A stretch of 64,000 bases of DNA, taken from Streptomyces halstedii (GTDB lineage Bacteria; Actinomycetota; Actinomycetes; Streptomycetales; Streptomycetaceae). Made by a program: the position numbers and the translations under genes. The stretch covers positions 1-64,000 of the forward strand of contig JOAZ01000004.1 of NCBI GenBank assembly GCA_000720535.1, written 5' to 3'. The notes under the pieces are model-generated. The model saw only the letters and a program-made list of their open reading frames with translations, had not been told where the DNA came from and ran no database searches. The number at the start of each line of letters is the position of its first letter. The stretch's first letter is position 1. This document shows positions 1-10,800 of this stretch, piece by piece.

Positions 1-821
1 CACCCACCCCGCCGTCCGCTCCCCCCGCCACCCGCCGCCGCTCCCGTAAGGGACCTCTCTCCCGCGCCGGGGCGGTACTCGCCGCCGCCGCGCTCCTCGT
101 CCTGGTCCCGGCCTCCGCGGCCCACGCCGACCCACCGCACAACCTGCCGCAGAACGCGGGCGGTTACGAGCAGACGTTCTCACCCGCCTACGACTACGAC
201 GGCGACGGCTGCTACGCCACCCCCGCCATCGGCCCGGACGGCGCCCTGGCCACCGGACTGAAGACCACCGGCGCGATCAACGGCAGCTGCCGCGACCAGT
301 GGGACCTGGACAACTCCCAGACCTACGCCCGTTCGCTGTGCGACCACGGCTGGTGCGCGATCGTCTACGCGAGCTACTTCGAGAAGGACCAGGCCGTGCA
401 CGGCAGCGGCCTCGGCGGCCACCGCCACGACTTCGAGCACGTCATCTCCTGGGTGAACCAGGGCTCCGACCAGGTGGAGTACGTCTCGACCACCCAGCAC
501 AGCGGGGTGAAGACCTACCCGCGCTCACAGGTCCGCTTCGACGGCACGCACCCCAAGACCGTCTACCACAAGGACGGGGCGAGCACGCACTTCTTCCGGC
601 TCGCCAACAACAACGACGAGCCGCCGGAGAACCACTACCACACCTGGCGCTACCCCCCGATCGTGGACTGGAACGGCTTCCCGACCACGGAGTTGCGCGA
701 CACCCTGATGAACGCCGACTTCGGCGCCGCGACCATCAAGGTCACCGACAAGGACAACCGATTCCGCAACCTGCTCGCCAACTCCAAGCCGTCCGGCATC
801 CCCTTCGACCCCTGGGCCTGA
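1..821 (+). CDS. NPP1/NLP-family secreted necrosis-inducing-like protein (5' end outside window)
   Basis: The reading frame is open from base 3 to the TGA at 819-821 and has no start codon inside the window, so it is partial; about 272 residues are visible. The N-terminal part has an arginine/lysine-rich stretch, then a hydrophobic segment (about residues 21-43, AGAVLAAAALLVLVPASAAHA), which reads as a Sec signal peptide ending at AHA-D. The mature part carries the NLP signature heptapeptide as GHRHDFE (about residue 139; family consensus GHRHDWE), which in characterised NLPs binds a divalent metal and is needed for cytolysis of plant membranes. Further cysteines (GCYATP, GSCRDQ, LCDHGWC) fit the extracellular fold. 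The family call is firm. Plant toxicity is only an inference, since many actinobacterial NLPs are untested. It converges on the synthase operon across a hairpin. Confidence 0.88.
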   Translation, partial: PTPPSAPPATRRRSRKGPLSRAGAVLAAAALLVLVPASAAHADPPHNLPQNAGGYEQTFSPAYDYDGDGCYATPAIGPDGALATGLKTTGAINGSCRDQWDLDNSQTYARSLCDHGWCAIVYASYFEKDQAVHGSGLGGHRHDFEHVISWVNQGSDQVEYVSTTQHSGVKTYPRSQVRFDGTHPKTVYHKDGASTHFFRLANNNDEPPENHYHTWRYPPIVDWNGFPTTELRDTLMNADFGAATIKVTDKDNRFRNLLANSKPSGIPFDPWA

Positions 822-844
822 CCGCCACGGCCCGCTCCCGACGC

Positions 845-888
845 CCGGGTCCCGGACACGGGGGGACCGCTCCCCGCCCGGGACCCGG
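845..888. terminator. Hairpin between convergent genes
   Basis: Perfect 11-bp arms CCGGGTCCCGG (845-855) and CCGGGACCCGG (878-888) with a 22-nt loop sit between the two converging stop codons (821 and 892). There is no T-run, which is common for Streptomyces terminators. It probably ends transcription in both directions. Confidence 0.6.
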
Positions 889-891
889 ACG

Positions 892-3800
892 TCACGGTGA
901 ACGGGGCGGCGCCGGGTCGGAGACCACCCGCATGCCCAGCCCGCGCACCCGGTAGATGCACGTGTCGTCGCCCCACAGCGTCGCGTCCGCCGTCGCGTAC
1001 GGGCCCCGCGCGTCCGTACCCGACTCCACGACGGTCAGGTCCACCCTGATCAGCCGGTTCGCCGGGGTGATCTGGCCCCGGTACGTCCAGGTCGTCTCAC
1101 GGCCCGGCAGCACCGGCTCGAACCGGGGGTGCGGTACGGCGTCCGCCACGCCGCTCTCGATCAGGTGGTACTGGAGCAGCTGGCACACCGCCTCGATGCC
1201 CAACGACCCCGGCTGCACCGGGTCCTGGAAGAAGTGCGCCCGGAAGAACCACTCACCCGGGTCCACGTCCTTCTCCGACCGCAGCCGTCCCAGCCCGGCC
1301 CCGCCCCCGTCCGGCCAGGAGCCGGTGACCCGGTCGAGCATCAGCAGCATCGGCCCCGGCAGCCGCGGCGCCCCGCCGAAGTACCGGGCGGGCCGGGCGG
1401 TCAGATCGACAGCCCGGTCGCACGGTTCCTCCAGCCGGGCCCGGTCCTCGGCCGGCACCGGGAGACCGGGCTGGTCGTCGAAGGCCGAGGGCGGGAAGTA
1501 GCCGAAAGCGGTGGTGAGTTCGAACAGCGGGACACCGGCGGCCGTACAGCTCACCCGGAACGACTCGATGATCATGTCCCCGCTGCGGGAGACACGGATC
1601 AGCTCGGCACGGGTGCGGACCGTCCCCGTCGCCGGGGTGACCTCGCCGGTGACCGTCCCGGACCCGTCGAGGTTGCGGAACAGCAGATCCGTGTCGGTAC
1701 CCGCCGCGCTGCCCACGTACGCCGCCAGCCACCCGCAGGGTTGCAGCGCGACCTCCATGAGGACGGCGAACGGCATCGTACGCCCGCCGCTCTGCTCGAA
1801 GTACCAGGCCCGCTCGGGCACGTCGTACTCCGCGACGACCACGCTCCCCTCCCGCACACCGCCCTGCGGACCGTCCACCGAGGCGATCCGGCTCATGAAG
1901 TGGTACGGCGGACCGGGCAGCCTGGCCACCCTGCGGGGGCCGTCGAACCGCTCGTAGCCCGCGCCGAACGCCTCGCTCGGCCGGCCCCAGGCGCAGGCCA
2001 GCAACGACGCGTAGTCGAAGGGGAGTCCGTCGGCCCCCGTCGCCACCGGCCGCCGCTCCCGGTGCCCGGCCAGCCCGCCGAGCCGGGGGAGCGGCACCGG
2101 GGCGCCGGTGGCCTGCGTGAGGGGCGGGCCCGAGTGCCGCCAGTGCGACAGCGGCCAGTCGGGCACCAGTCGCAGGGCCACGTCCCGGCCGAGGAACGCG
2201 CCGACCCCGTCCACCGAGCCCAGCACATCGGCGTACAGCGTCGGCACCGGGCCCGAGGAGACACCGCGTACGAACACCTCGTAGACGACCCGGTGATGGT
2301 CCGGGGTGGCCTGGCCCCGGCAGATCGTCCGGCACGGGCGGTCCGGCACCGGCTCGAAGCGCCACCCGTCCCGGCCCAGGGAGAAGCCCATGGCCACCAG
2401 GTAGAACGCCATCGCCTGCTGCGCGCCCTGGAGCATCAAGGTGCCCGGCATGCAGGGGTCGTTCTTGAAGTGCCCCGCGAAGAACCAGTCGTCCGGCGTC
2501 AGAGCGGTCTCGGCCCGCAGATAGCCGCGGCCCCACGGCCCGCCGGACGGGTCGAACACGGTCACCTCGTCCAGCAGCCGCATCCGGCCGTCCGCGAGGG
2601 CCGGTGAGCGGACGTGGGCCGCCGTCGCCTCCCAGCCGGGACCGAAGCAGTCCCAGGGCCGCCCCTGCGCCAGGGCCCCCACGTGTTCCGCGTCGAAGCG
2701 GGACGACGCGCAGCGTACGGCGGGCGGGTCGCACGGCAGACCGGCGCCGGGCGGATGCGCGGCGGGGTCCCAGCGCACACCGCCGCCTCCGGCGAGTTCG
2801 GCCGGGGTGAAGAACCCGGCCTGGCCCTCGCGGACGCTGAGCCGGAGCTCGCCGTCGACGAAGCAGTCGTAGTGGAAGAACGCCAGCCGGACGCCGTCGT
2901 ACTCCGCGTGGCCGTCCACATGGATCTCGTAGCACAGGGTGTCGCCCGCCTCGGGCGGACTGCCGTGGTGGGTCACCTCGCAGCCGAGCAGCCGGTAGGC
3001 GCGCTCGCCCCGGTTGAGGAGATCGACGCCCAGCCAGCTCAGCAGGAGGAGGTCCGCCTGGCCCGCCTCGATGACCAGCGCGGGCGGCATACGCCCCGTG
3101 GGGTCCAGATACCAGCTGTCGGGCAGGACGTCGGTCTCCGTCCAGATCGTCCCGTCCGTGCGCGCCGCCCCCGGCTCGGCGAGCGCCGCCGGTACCGCGT
3201 CGATGCCGGTGACCCGGTCCGCGAACAGCATGGGGGGTCCCGGCATCCGGGTCTGCACCGCGTACCCGTCCTGCTCGGCGAACCGGGGCCCGAACAGCGC
3301 GGAGACCTCCCGGGAGGCCAGGTGCTCCAACTGCGCACGGTCGAACGCCGGCCCCGGCCTCGGGGGACGCCCCGGTACCGCGTCCGGCGACGGGAGCCGG
3401 GGCGCGGGCAGGCGCTCCGGCCGTACGGGGACACGCGGCGGCCCCGCGGGCGGCCGTACGGGAGCGGGCGCGGGGCCCGTCGGTCCGGCGGACGCCAGCG
3501 CGTCGAGTGCCAGCGCCGAGACCCGCAGGAAGCGTCGATGGGCCTCGGTGTGTCCCGCCATGACCTCCTGGTGCAGCGCGGCCACCCGCCCGCTCTGCCG
3601 GGCGACCACGGCGGCGATGCCTTGGGCGTGGGTCGTGGGCACCGGCCCAGAGGCCGACACCGGTCCCGGCGCCGGCGTCGGCCCAGGAACCGACACGGGC
3701 ACGGGCGGCGACTCCCGCAGCGGACCCGGCCCCGACCCCGGCAGCGGCTTCGGCCCCGGTTCCCGTTCCACGGGTACGGGCTCCCGGTCCAGGGCTTGTG

Positions 3801-6800
3801 CCGGTACGGGCGCGGGCTCCCGGTCCAGGGCTTGTGCCGCCACGGGCGCGGGCTTGCGGGGCGGGCCCTGTTCCGGTGCGGGATGCACGGCCCGTGCGGG
3901 CTGCCCGTCCGGTACGGGCGCCAGTTCGGGGGCCCGGGGCAGGGTCACCACGGCCGGTTCCGGGGGCGGCAGACGCGGAGGCCCGGGCACGGGGACGGTG
4001 ACCGAGGGACCGGGCTCCGGGACCAGGTGGGCGGCCGCCGCGAGCCGGGCGAACAGTTCCCCGGCCTCGACCGGTACCCCGGCGGCCACGAGTTCGGCCA
4101 CCGCGAGGGACAGCTGTCGCAGCCCGGTGTGGCCCGGGGCGTCCAGGGCGACGGACACATGGTCCCGGTCGCCCAGCACCCGCTTGATCCAGCCGGTGCA
4201 CAGCCGGCGCGGCCCGTGCTCCACGAAGACCCGGACGCCGTCGGCCCACGCCTGCTCGACCGTGGCCGCGAAGTCGATCGTGCCCACCGCCTGGGCGGTG
4301 AGCGCCTCGGCGGCCCGCTCGGGCGTCGGCCGGTAGGACCGCCCGGTCGCCGCGCTGTAGAACCGCACTCCGGGCACCTCGACGGTGGGGCGGCGGTGGA
4401 CCGCGCGCCACACCTCCTCGACCTCCGCCAACTCCGGCGCGTGGGCGGCCATGTCGTAGTCCAGCTCGATCGCGTGGTCGGCGCCGATCCGGGCCACGAC
4501 CGCCGCGCAGGCCCGGGACTCGCCGCCGATGACGCACACCCCGGGCGCGTTCACCGCCATCAGGTGGACCGCGACCTCACCGGCCAGCTCAGCGCGGACC
4601 GTGTCCAGCGGCGCGTTGACCAGATAGCCGGCCCAGCGGGAACCGCGTACCCCCAGGCGCTCCCAGTGGCGCCGTACCGCGCGGAGTTCACCGGTGAGTT
4701 CCGTCGTGAACAGGCCGCTGTCCCGGGTCGCGTCGTACAGCCCCGCCGCGTCCGGCCAGACTCCCAGCGCGACCAGGGCGGCCGACTCGCCCGAGGAGTA
4801 TCCGAGGGCCGCGTCCGGCCGCAGCCCCAGCACGTCCCGGGTGAGCACGGTGTGGAAGACGGAGAGTTCGGCGGCGCCCCAGATCTGGTCGAGCACCCCC
4901 CGCTCCCGGCGCGCCCGCAGCCGGGTGCCGATCGGCCCGTACCGGTCCCGGACCGCCTCACCGAGCGACGGCAGCGCGAGCATCAGCTCATGGCCCATCC
5001 CCGGGTAGGCGGCCGAGCCGTTGGTGTACACGAACGCGGTCCGACCCTCGACCGGGCGGTCCCGGTACACCACGTCGGCCGGCCGGATCCCGCCCTTGGC
5101 CAGCCACCGCCGGGCCGCCTCCCTGCGGGCCGGGAGGGCCGCGCCGCCGTCGACCACCAGCGCCAGCCGGGCCGGCCCGTCACCGGACTCCGTACCGGAC
5201 TCCAGTGCGGCCAGCACCCCTTGGCGGTCGGTCCCGGAGTAGACGTGCAGCCGGGGGGCCGGACCCCGCAGCCACGGCAGGGGATCCCCGGCGCGCAGCC
5301 GTACGCTCGCGGCGGGACCGCCCAGCGGGGTCACCTCGGCCCGTGCGGTGAGCGGCAGGGCGGCGGTGTCCGCGGGCCCGCCCGGACGGGGAACCGCGCG
5401 GTGCCGGAGCGCGAGCGCGGCCACCGCGACGGAGACCAGCCCGGACGCGGCGTGCGCCCGTCCGAAGGCCGACGCGGGGTCGAACACCGCGTCCGGGCCG
5501 TCCCCGACGACCAGGTCGGGCGGGCCGGCAACGTCGGACGCCCCGGCTCGGGACGCCTCGGGCCCGGACTCCTCGGCCCCGGACTCCTCGTCGAGCAGGG
5601 CGATGACGGGATCCCCGTCCTCGCGGGCCGCGGCCAGCGGCTTGAGGACCAGGACGACGGCGGCGTCCCCCGGTTCGCCCTCGTACCCCAGCTCGCGCAG
5701 GGCCGCCCGGTGGACCTCCTCGCAGGAGAGGTCGGTGGCGCCGACGAGTGCCGCGTCGGCCTCGCCCGCCCGGATCGCGCGGGCCGCCACCTCCAGCGCC
5801 ACCAGTCCGGACGCCTCCTCCGCCGACACCGCGAACCCTGGTCCCGCCAGGTCGAGTTGGGTGCTGATGCGGTTCGCCACCAGATTCGGCATGCTGCCCA
5901 CCACGCCCTCCGCGTTCATGGGCGGCCCGAAGGTGTCCTGGGCGGGGGCCGTGGACGTGCCGGGGACCCCTCCGGCCCGTTCCAGCCAGTACGGCACCCG
6001 CCAACGGGCACCCGAGCGCGCCACCTCGGGGTCCACCCCCATCCCGATGACCACCATGGTCCGCTCGCGGGGCAGCGACAGCGTCCGTACGGCCTCGCGG
6101 GCGGCCTCCAGCACCAGGAGCTGATGCCGCGCCGTCCGCTCCAGGGTGAGCGGGGGGAAGCACAGGTCCGTGAGCCCCACGGCGACCTCCGAGGCCGCGC
6201 CGCGCCGCTCGCCGCCCAGCACCGCCCGCCGGAAGTCCTCCGCCGAGGTCCCGTCACCGACCCGGGCACCGAGGGCGACGACCGCCACCGGTGTACGGCC
6301 GCGCGCACCCTCCCGCACGGCGGCCGGAGCGGCGGACGGCTTCCCGGCCGGGCGGGACACGGAAGTCAACGGGCGGGGTACGGAAGCCACCGCGCGGGAC
6401 ATGGGGGCCGCGGGCCGGAACCGCCCGCGCGCACCGGAGCCCCCGTCCTCGTCGAGGTCCACGATCAGATGGGCGTTGGTCCCGCCGAACCCGAACGCGC
6501 TCACCGCCGCCCTGCGCCGCCCCTCCCACCGCTCCGGCGCGGTCAGCACCCGCAACGGCGTGCCCGCCAGCACGTCGAGCGGCCGCCCCGCGCCGAGCGT
6601 CGCCGGGCGGATCCCCGTACGCAGCGCGCCGAGCACCTTCAGCAGCCCGGCCGCGCCCGCCGACGCCAGCAGATGCCCGATGTTCGACTTCACCGAACCG
6701 ATGGGCACGTCCTCACCGGCCGCGAACACCCGGGCCGTGGCACGCGCCTCCACGGCGTCCCCGACCGGGGTCCCCGTGGCGTGGCACTCCACGAGCGACA

Positions 6801-7764
6801 CGGTCTCGGGCGCGACGCCCGCCCTGGCGTACGCCAGCCGCATCGCCCGGACCTGGCCCTCCTCCGCCGGACTGATCAACCCGGCTCCACGCCCGTCGTT
6901 GGACAGCCCGATCCCCCGGATCACCCCGAGCACGGGCAGCCCGGAGGCGCGGGCCTCGGACAGCCGCGTCAGGGCGACGAATCCGGCCCCTTCGCCGTGC
7001 ACCAGCCCGTCCGCCTCCCGGTGGAAGGGCCGGCAGCGTCCTGTCCGGCTCGTCGCGGACAACCCGCAGAACCCCACGTGCAGATAGAGCGGATCGGCCC
7101 GGCTGACCGCCCCGGCCACCATGAGGTCCGCCGTGCCGTCGTGCAGCCGGTCGCAGGCCAGCTTGACGGCGTACAGCGAGGAGGCGCAGGCGGCGTCCAG
7201 GGACCACGCCCCCGCGCCGAGCCCCAGCGCCCGCGCCGCGAGGTGGGCGGGCAGCCCGGACGAGAAGCGGTTGCGGGCGTCCGGGCGTTCCCGGCGCTCC
7301 CCCGTCAGCAGGGCGTCACGCACCCGGGGCCGCTGGGCGGACAGCCAGACGTGCTCGGCGAAGGCCGCCCCGGTCGGCGTGGGATACGACAGGTTGCCCA
7401 GCACCAGCCCCGCGCGGGGCAGCGGCTCCTCGCGGCCCGCCTCCGCCAGGGCCTGCCGGACCCCGTACAGGACCCAGTGGAAGAGGGGGTCCAGTGACAG
7501 GATCCGCTCCGGGGCGATCCGGAAACCGCCCGGGTCGAAGACGGACTCGAACCCCCGTACGTAGCCGCCGACATCGGTCCAGGTGCGGTCGAGGTGGTCG
7601 TCGACCGGGCCCATGGCCCAGCGGCGCGGCAACCGCCACCGGCCCTCCGGGGCGGCCACCAGGCTGCTGCGGCCCTCGGCGACGCCGTCCCAGAACGTGT
7701 CCGGGTCGAGCGCGCCGGGCAGCACACAGCCCCGGCCGACGACGGCGATCGGTTCGCATTCCAT
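892..7764 (-). CDS. PfaC-like synthase: KS - CLF - AT - tandem hotdog dehydratases
   Basis: 2290 residues. Domains in order: ketosynthase (about 1-460, active site DAACASSL, Cys near 192; later EVECHATGT-like and SNIGHLLAS His motifs); a second KS fold (about 490-870) in which the Cys position reads AEEASG, so it is a chain-length-factor type; an acyltransferase (about 925-1290) with GYSSGES; a Pro/Ala-rich linker (about 1290-1480); then four hotdog units. The hotdogs alternate pseudo (PGPPMLFADRV), active (GHFKNDPCMPG, about 1765), pseudo (PGPPYHFMSRI) and active-like (AHFFQDPVQPGS, about 2176), matching the tetra-hotdog FabA-like DH pair of PUFA synthases. In marine pfa clusters the AT is a separate PfaB; here it lies between CLF and DH. 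There is no ACP. The ATG at 7762-7764 follows a weak GAGAG. Last gene of the operon, 114 bp after the PfaA-like gene. Confidence 0.9.
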   Translation of the reverse strand: MECEPIAVVGRGCVLPGALDPDTFWDGVAEGRSSLVAAPEGRWRLPRRWAMGPVDDHLDRTWTDVGGYVRGFESVFDPGGFRIAPERILSLDPLFHWVLYGVRQALAEAGREEPLPRAGLVLGNLSYPTPTGAAFAEHVWLSAQRPRVRDALLTGERRERPDARNRFSSGLPAHLAARALGLGAGAWSLDAACASSLYAVKLACDRLHDGTADLMVAGAVSRADPLYLHVGFCGLSATSRTGRCRPFHREADGLVHGEGAGFVALTRLSEARASGLPVLGVIRGIGLSNDGRGAGLISPAEEGQVRAMRLAYARAGVAPETVSLVECHATGTPVGDAVEARATARVFAAGEDVPIGSVKSNIGHLLASAGAAGLLKVLGALRTGIRPATLGAGRPLDVLAGTPLRVLTAPERWEGRRRAAVSAFGFGGTNAHLIVDLDEDGGSGARGRFRPAAPMSRAVASVPRPLTSVSRPAGKPSAAPAAVREGARGRTPVAVVALGARVGDGTSAEDFRRAVLGGERRGAASEVAVGLTDLCFPPLTLERTARHQLLVLEAAREAVRTLSLPRERTMVVIGMGVDPEVARSGARWRVPYWLERAGGVPGTSTAPAQDTFGPPMNAEGVVGSMPNLVANRISTQLDLAGPGFAVSAEEASGLVALEVAARAIRAGEADAALVGATDLSCEEVHRAALRELGYEGEPGDAAVVLVLKPLAAAREDGDPVIALLDEESGAEESGPEASRAGASDVAGPPDLVVGDGPDAVFDPASAFGRAHAASGLVSVAVAALALRHRAVPRPGGPADTAALPLTARAEVTPLGGPAASVRLRAGDPLPWLRGPAPRLHVYSGTDRQGVLAALESGTESGDGPARLALVVDGGAALPARREAARRWLAKGGIRPADVVYRDRPVEGRTAFVYTNGSAAYPGMGHELMLALPSLGEAVRDRYGPIGTRLRARRERGVLDQIWGAAELSVFHTVLTRDVLGLRPDAALGYSSGESAALVALGVWPDAAGLYDATRDSGLFTTELTGELRAVRRHWERLGVRGSRWAGYLVNAPLDTVRAELAGEVAVHLMAVNAPGVCVIGGESRACAAVVARIGADHAIELDYDMAAHAPELAEVEEVWRAVHRRPTVEVPGVRFYSAATGRSYRPTPERAAEALTAQAVGTIDFAATVEQAWADGVRVFVEHGPRRLCTGWIKRVLGDRDHVSVALDAPGHTGLRQLSLAVAELVAAGVPVEAGELFARLAAAAHLVPEPGPSVTVPVPGPPRLPPPEPAVVTLPRAPELAPVPDGQPARAVHPAPEQGPPRKPAPVAAQALDREPAPVPAQALDREPVPVEREPGPKPLPGSGPGPLRESPPVPVSVPGPTPAPGPVSASGPVPTTHAQGIAAVVARQSGRVAALHQEVMAGHTEAHRRFLRVSALALDALASAGPTGPAPAPVRPPAGPPRVPVRPERLPAPRLPSPDAVPGRPPRPGPAFDRAQLEHLASREVSALFGPRFAEQDGYAVQTRMPGPPMLFADRVTGIDAVPAALAEPGAARTDGTIWTETDVLPDSWYLDPTGRMPPALVIEAGQADLLLLSWLGVDLLNRGERAYRLLGCEVTHHGSPPEAGDTLCYEIHVDGHAEYDGVRLAFFHYDCFVDGELRLSVREGQAGFFTPAELAGGGGVRWDPAAHPPGAGLPCDPPAVRCASSRFDAEHVGALAQGRPWDCFGPGWEATAAHVRSPALADGRMRLLDEVTVFDPSGGPWGRGYLRAETALTPDDWFFAGHFKNDPCMPGTLMLQGAQQAMAFYLVAMGFSLGRDGWRFEPVPDRPCRTICRGQATPDHHRVVYEVFVRGVSSGPVPTLYADVLGSVDGVGAFLGRDVALRLVPDWPLSHWRHSGPPLTQATGAPVPLPRLGGLAGHRERRPVATGADGLPFDYASLLACAWGRPSEAFGAGYERFDGPRRVARLPGPPYHFMSRIASVDGPQGGVREGSVVVAEYDVPERAWYFEQSGGRTMPFAVLMEVALQPCGWLAAYVGSAAGTDTDLLFRNLDGSGTVTGEVTPATGTVRTRAELIRVSRSGDMIIESFRVSCTAAGVPLFELTTAFGYFPPSAFDDQPGLPVPAEDRARLEEPCDRAVDLTARPARYFGGAPRLPGPMLLMLDRVTGSWPDGGGAGLGRLRSEKDVDPGEWFFRAHFFQDPVQPGSLGIEAVCQLLQYHLIESGVADAVPHPRFEPVLPGRETTWTYRGQITPANRLIRVDLTVVESGTDARGPYATADATLWGDDTCIYRVRGLGMRVVSDPAPPRSP
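3781..3852. repeat. Two 36-bp tandem units in the PfaC-like linker
   Basis: The units at 3781-3816 and 3817-3852 differ at only two or three bases near CCGGTACGGG/CCGCCACGGG. They encode a repeated QALDREPAPV-type Pro-rich linker between the AT and DH parts of the synthase. Confidence 0.75.
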
Positions 7765-7878
7765 ACGGCTCTCACTTCACGGCGGGGGAACGGGGGGTGC
7801 GGTGGCCGGGGGCTTCGGGACCTCGGGGAGCGCGGTGGTCGGGGCCTCGGGCTTCGGGAAGGGCGGCTGCCCGGGGCC

Positions 7879-10800
7879 TCAGGAGGGGCGGCGGACGAGT
7901 TCCACGCCGAGCAGTTCCAGACGTACGGATCCGTCGGGGTCGATCAGCGCCGCGTCGCAGCGCGCCCCCGTACCGTGCGTCTTCCGCCCGCGCACCACAC
8001 ACCGCACGGTGCCGTCCACCGGGCCCCGCCGGTGCACCCTGCACTCGGCGACCGCCATCGGCAGCGTCGCCGCGCCGAGGACCTCCCGCGCCCAGATCAG
8101 GGCGAGTTGGAGCGCGCCGTCCACGGCCGCCGGGTCCAGCGGGCCGTACCCGTCCGCCCAGCCCAGGACCCGCAGGCCCGCGACCGTGGCCTCGGCACCG
8201 TGCTCCGACACACCACGCACGGTCCGCACGGCGTGGAACCGGGGGCCGTGGAAGAGGAGGCCCCCGTCGTACCACGCGCCCTGTCCGAGCGGCTTCAGGT
8301 CGTCCGGGCTGTTCCACGCGGCCGGGTCCGGGGCCGTGGCGTCGGCGTCCAGCTCGGCCCGGAAGTGGACCACGCCGTCCGCGCCGCGCAGCTCGGCCTC
8401 CAGCCCGGACGGCGATCCGGCCGCGCTCCGGGTGCCGCGCACGGTGAGCCGGTGGCCTACGCCGGCCAGTTCCGGCAGGGCGAACTTCCGGTACACCCGC
8501 AGATCCCGCAGGACGAGCGGACCGGAGCCCGGACGCCAGGCGGCGCCCGCCGCCGCGAACCAGTTCAGGACCATCGCCACAGGCAGCACGGGGACCCCGG
8601 CGGGCGCGTGGTCGGCCAACTGCGGCAGGGTGTCCGCCCGCACCAGGATCTCGGCCGGGTGCGGACCGCCGGCCGGGGACAGGGCCGCCGGATCGTCACC
8701 GGCCACCAGGACGACACGCGCCTCACCGGGCGCGCCGTCCAACTCGGCGGTGAAGGCGGCCACCCCCCGCTCCAGGGGGATGAGCGGCACCCCGGACCGG
8801 CCGAAGTGCCCGGCGAGGGCGGGCGTGACCATCCCCCCGCGCCACGGGCCCCAGGCCACGGACCGCACCAGGCAGCCGGGCCGGCGGGCCTGTTCGGCGG
8901 AGGCCACCTGGTTGAGCACCTCGTTGGCCAGGGCGTAGTCGGCCTGCCCCTCGTTGCCGAACACGGCGGCCACCGAGGAGAAGAGGCAGATCACCTCCAG
9001 CGGGTCGCCCGCCGTCGCGGCCAGCAGCGCCCGCAGACCGTCCACCTTGGTGGACACCACCTGCTCGAACGCCTCGTCGCCCTTGTCGGCGATCCGCTTG
9101 TCGGCGAGCACCCCCGCGCCGTGCACGAGCCCGGTGACCGGCCCCCACTCCTCCCGCACGTCGCGCAGCGCGGCGGCGAGCGCCTCCCCGTCGCGGGCGT
9201 CGACCTGGACGTAGCGGGCGGCGGAGCCCGCCGCCTCCAGCGCGGCCAGCGTCGCCCGTACCTCGCGCGCGGCCAGGATCTCCCGGGCCCGCGCCGCGAT
9301 CCGGGCGGGCGACGTCGCCGCGTCCCCGGTGGAGCGCTCCGCGAGCAGCCGGGTGAGCGCCGGTTCGTCGGTGGCCGACGCGAGCCCGGCGGGCTCGGCG
9401 GCCGGTGCGGTCCTGCCGAGCAGGACGATCCGGGGACGGTGGGTCCGCGCCAGCTCCAGCAGCGCGGCGGCGGTCACCCCGCGGGCCCCTCCGGTGGCCA
9501 CGACCACCGATTCGGAGCTGAGGCGCGCCCGGTCGCCGGGCACCAACGACACCGGCACCAACCGTGGCGTCGTACGGCTGCCGTCCGCGCGCAGCCCCAC
9601 CTCCGACTCCGGCCCCCCGTAGAGCAGTTCACACACGAGCGCCTCGGCGACCGCCTCGTCGTCCCGGCCGCCCCGTTCGCAGTCGACGGCCTTGACGGAC
9701 GCGCCCGGCCACTCCTTCGCCGCGGTCCTGGTCAGACCGGCGACACCGCCCAGCCAGGCCCGGCCGGGCGCGTGGCCGCCGAGCCCGAAGTCGCCCCCGG
9801 TGTCCTGCACGGTCACGAACAGCCCGCCCTGCCCGGCCGCCCGTGCCGCCACGGCACGCGCCGCCCGGAACACCGACCGGTGGACCTCCCGCGCCTCGTC
9901 CGGCGCGCCGGACGCGGTCAGGCCACCGAGGTGGACGACAGCGCGCGCGTCCTCGGGCACCTCGGCCACGGCGGTGGCGTCGATGCCGCGCTCCGCCAGC
10001 TTGTGCGCGACGAGGCCGGTGATCCCGGAACCGCCCGGGCCTTCGCCGGTGACCACGACCGGCCCCTCCAGGAGCCCCGCCGTCATCAGCCCGGACGCCG
10101 GTGCCTCCACGGTGCGCGGTACCAGCCTGGTGAGTGCCGTCGCCTCCTGCCCGGTCCCGGTGCGCCTGGCGGGGATGTACGGGGCGGCGGGGGTGTACGG
10201 GACCCTGGTGGCGGCGGGGATCTCCGGGACGGCGGGGGCGGCGGAGATACCGGGGGTGGCGGAGGCAGCGGGGGCGCCGGGGGTGGTCGTGCGGCCTGGG
10301 GCCTCGCTGTCGTTGTGCGCCCCAGGTCCGGCCGGGGGCGCGGCCGGTGCCGGGGAATCCGGCCCTGGGGGCTCGGACGGCGCCGCACCGGCGGCCGCCG
10401 TGAGCGCGTCGACGATCTCGCGCAGGGTACGGAGCTTGCCCAACCGCCCGACGTCCTCCGTCGCCAGGTCGCCCACCCGTCGGCGTACGGCGGAGAGGAT
10501 CTCCACCCGCTTGATGGAGTCGACCCCCAGATCCGCCTCCAGCTCCATGTCCATGTGGAGCATCTCGGTCGGGTAGCCGGTGAGTTGGGCCACCACCGAG
10601 AGCAGCAACTCCTCCAGTTCGGCGGCCGACAGCGGCGCGGTGCCGGCGTCCGGGGCGGGCGCCGGGGCCGCGTCCTCCGGGGCGGACGGCGCGGGCGTGG
10701 AGTGTCGTTCGGCGGCGGTGGGCCCGGGGGCCCCGGCCGGTACGGGAGTGCTGAGCGCGGCCAGGGGTGCCGGTGCCCGGCGGGGTGACGACGGGCGGGG

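Noticed and set aside
2614..7497. Very long plus-strand open frame (1627 codons) opposite the PfaC-like gene
   Set aside because: It is a GC-driven shadow: Pro/Arg/Gln/His-rich, without domains, while the opposite strand encodes clear KS, AT and DH motifs.
7594..10788. Plus-strand open frame of 1064 codons opposite the PfaA-like gene
   Set aside because: Low-complexity translation with no ribosome site, and the minus strand holds KR and ACP motifs in frame.
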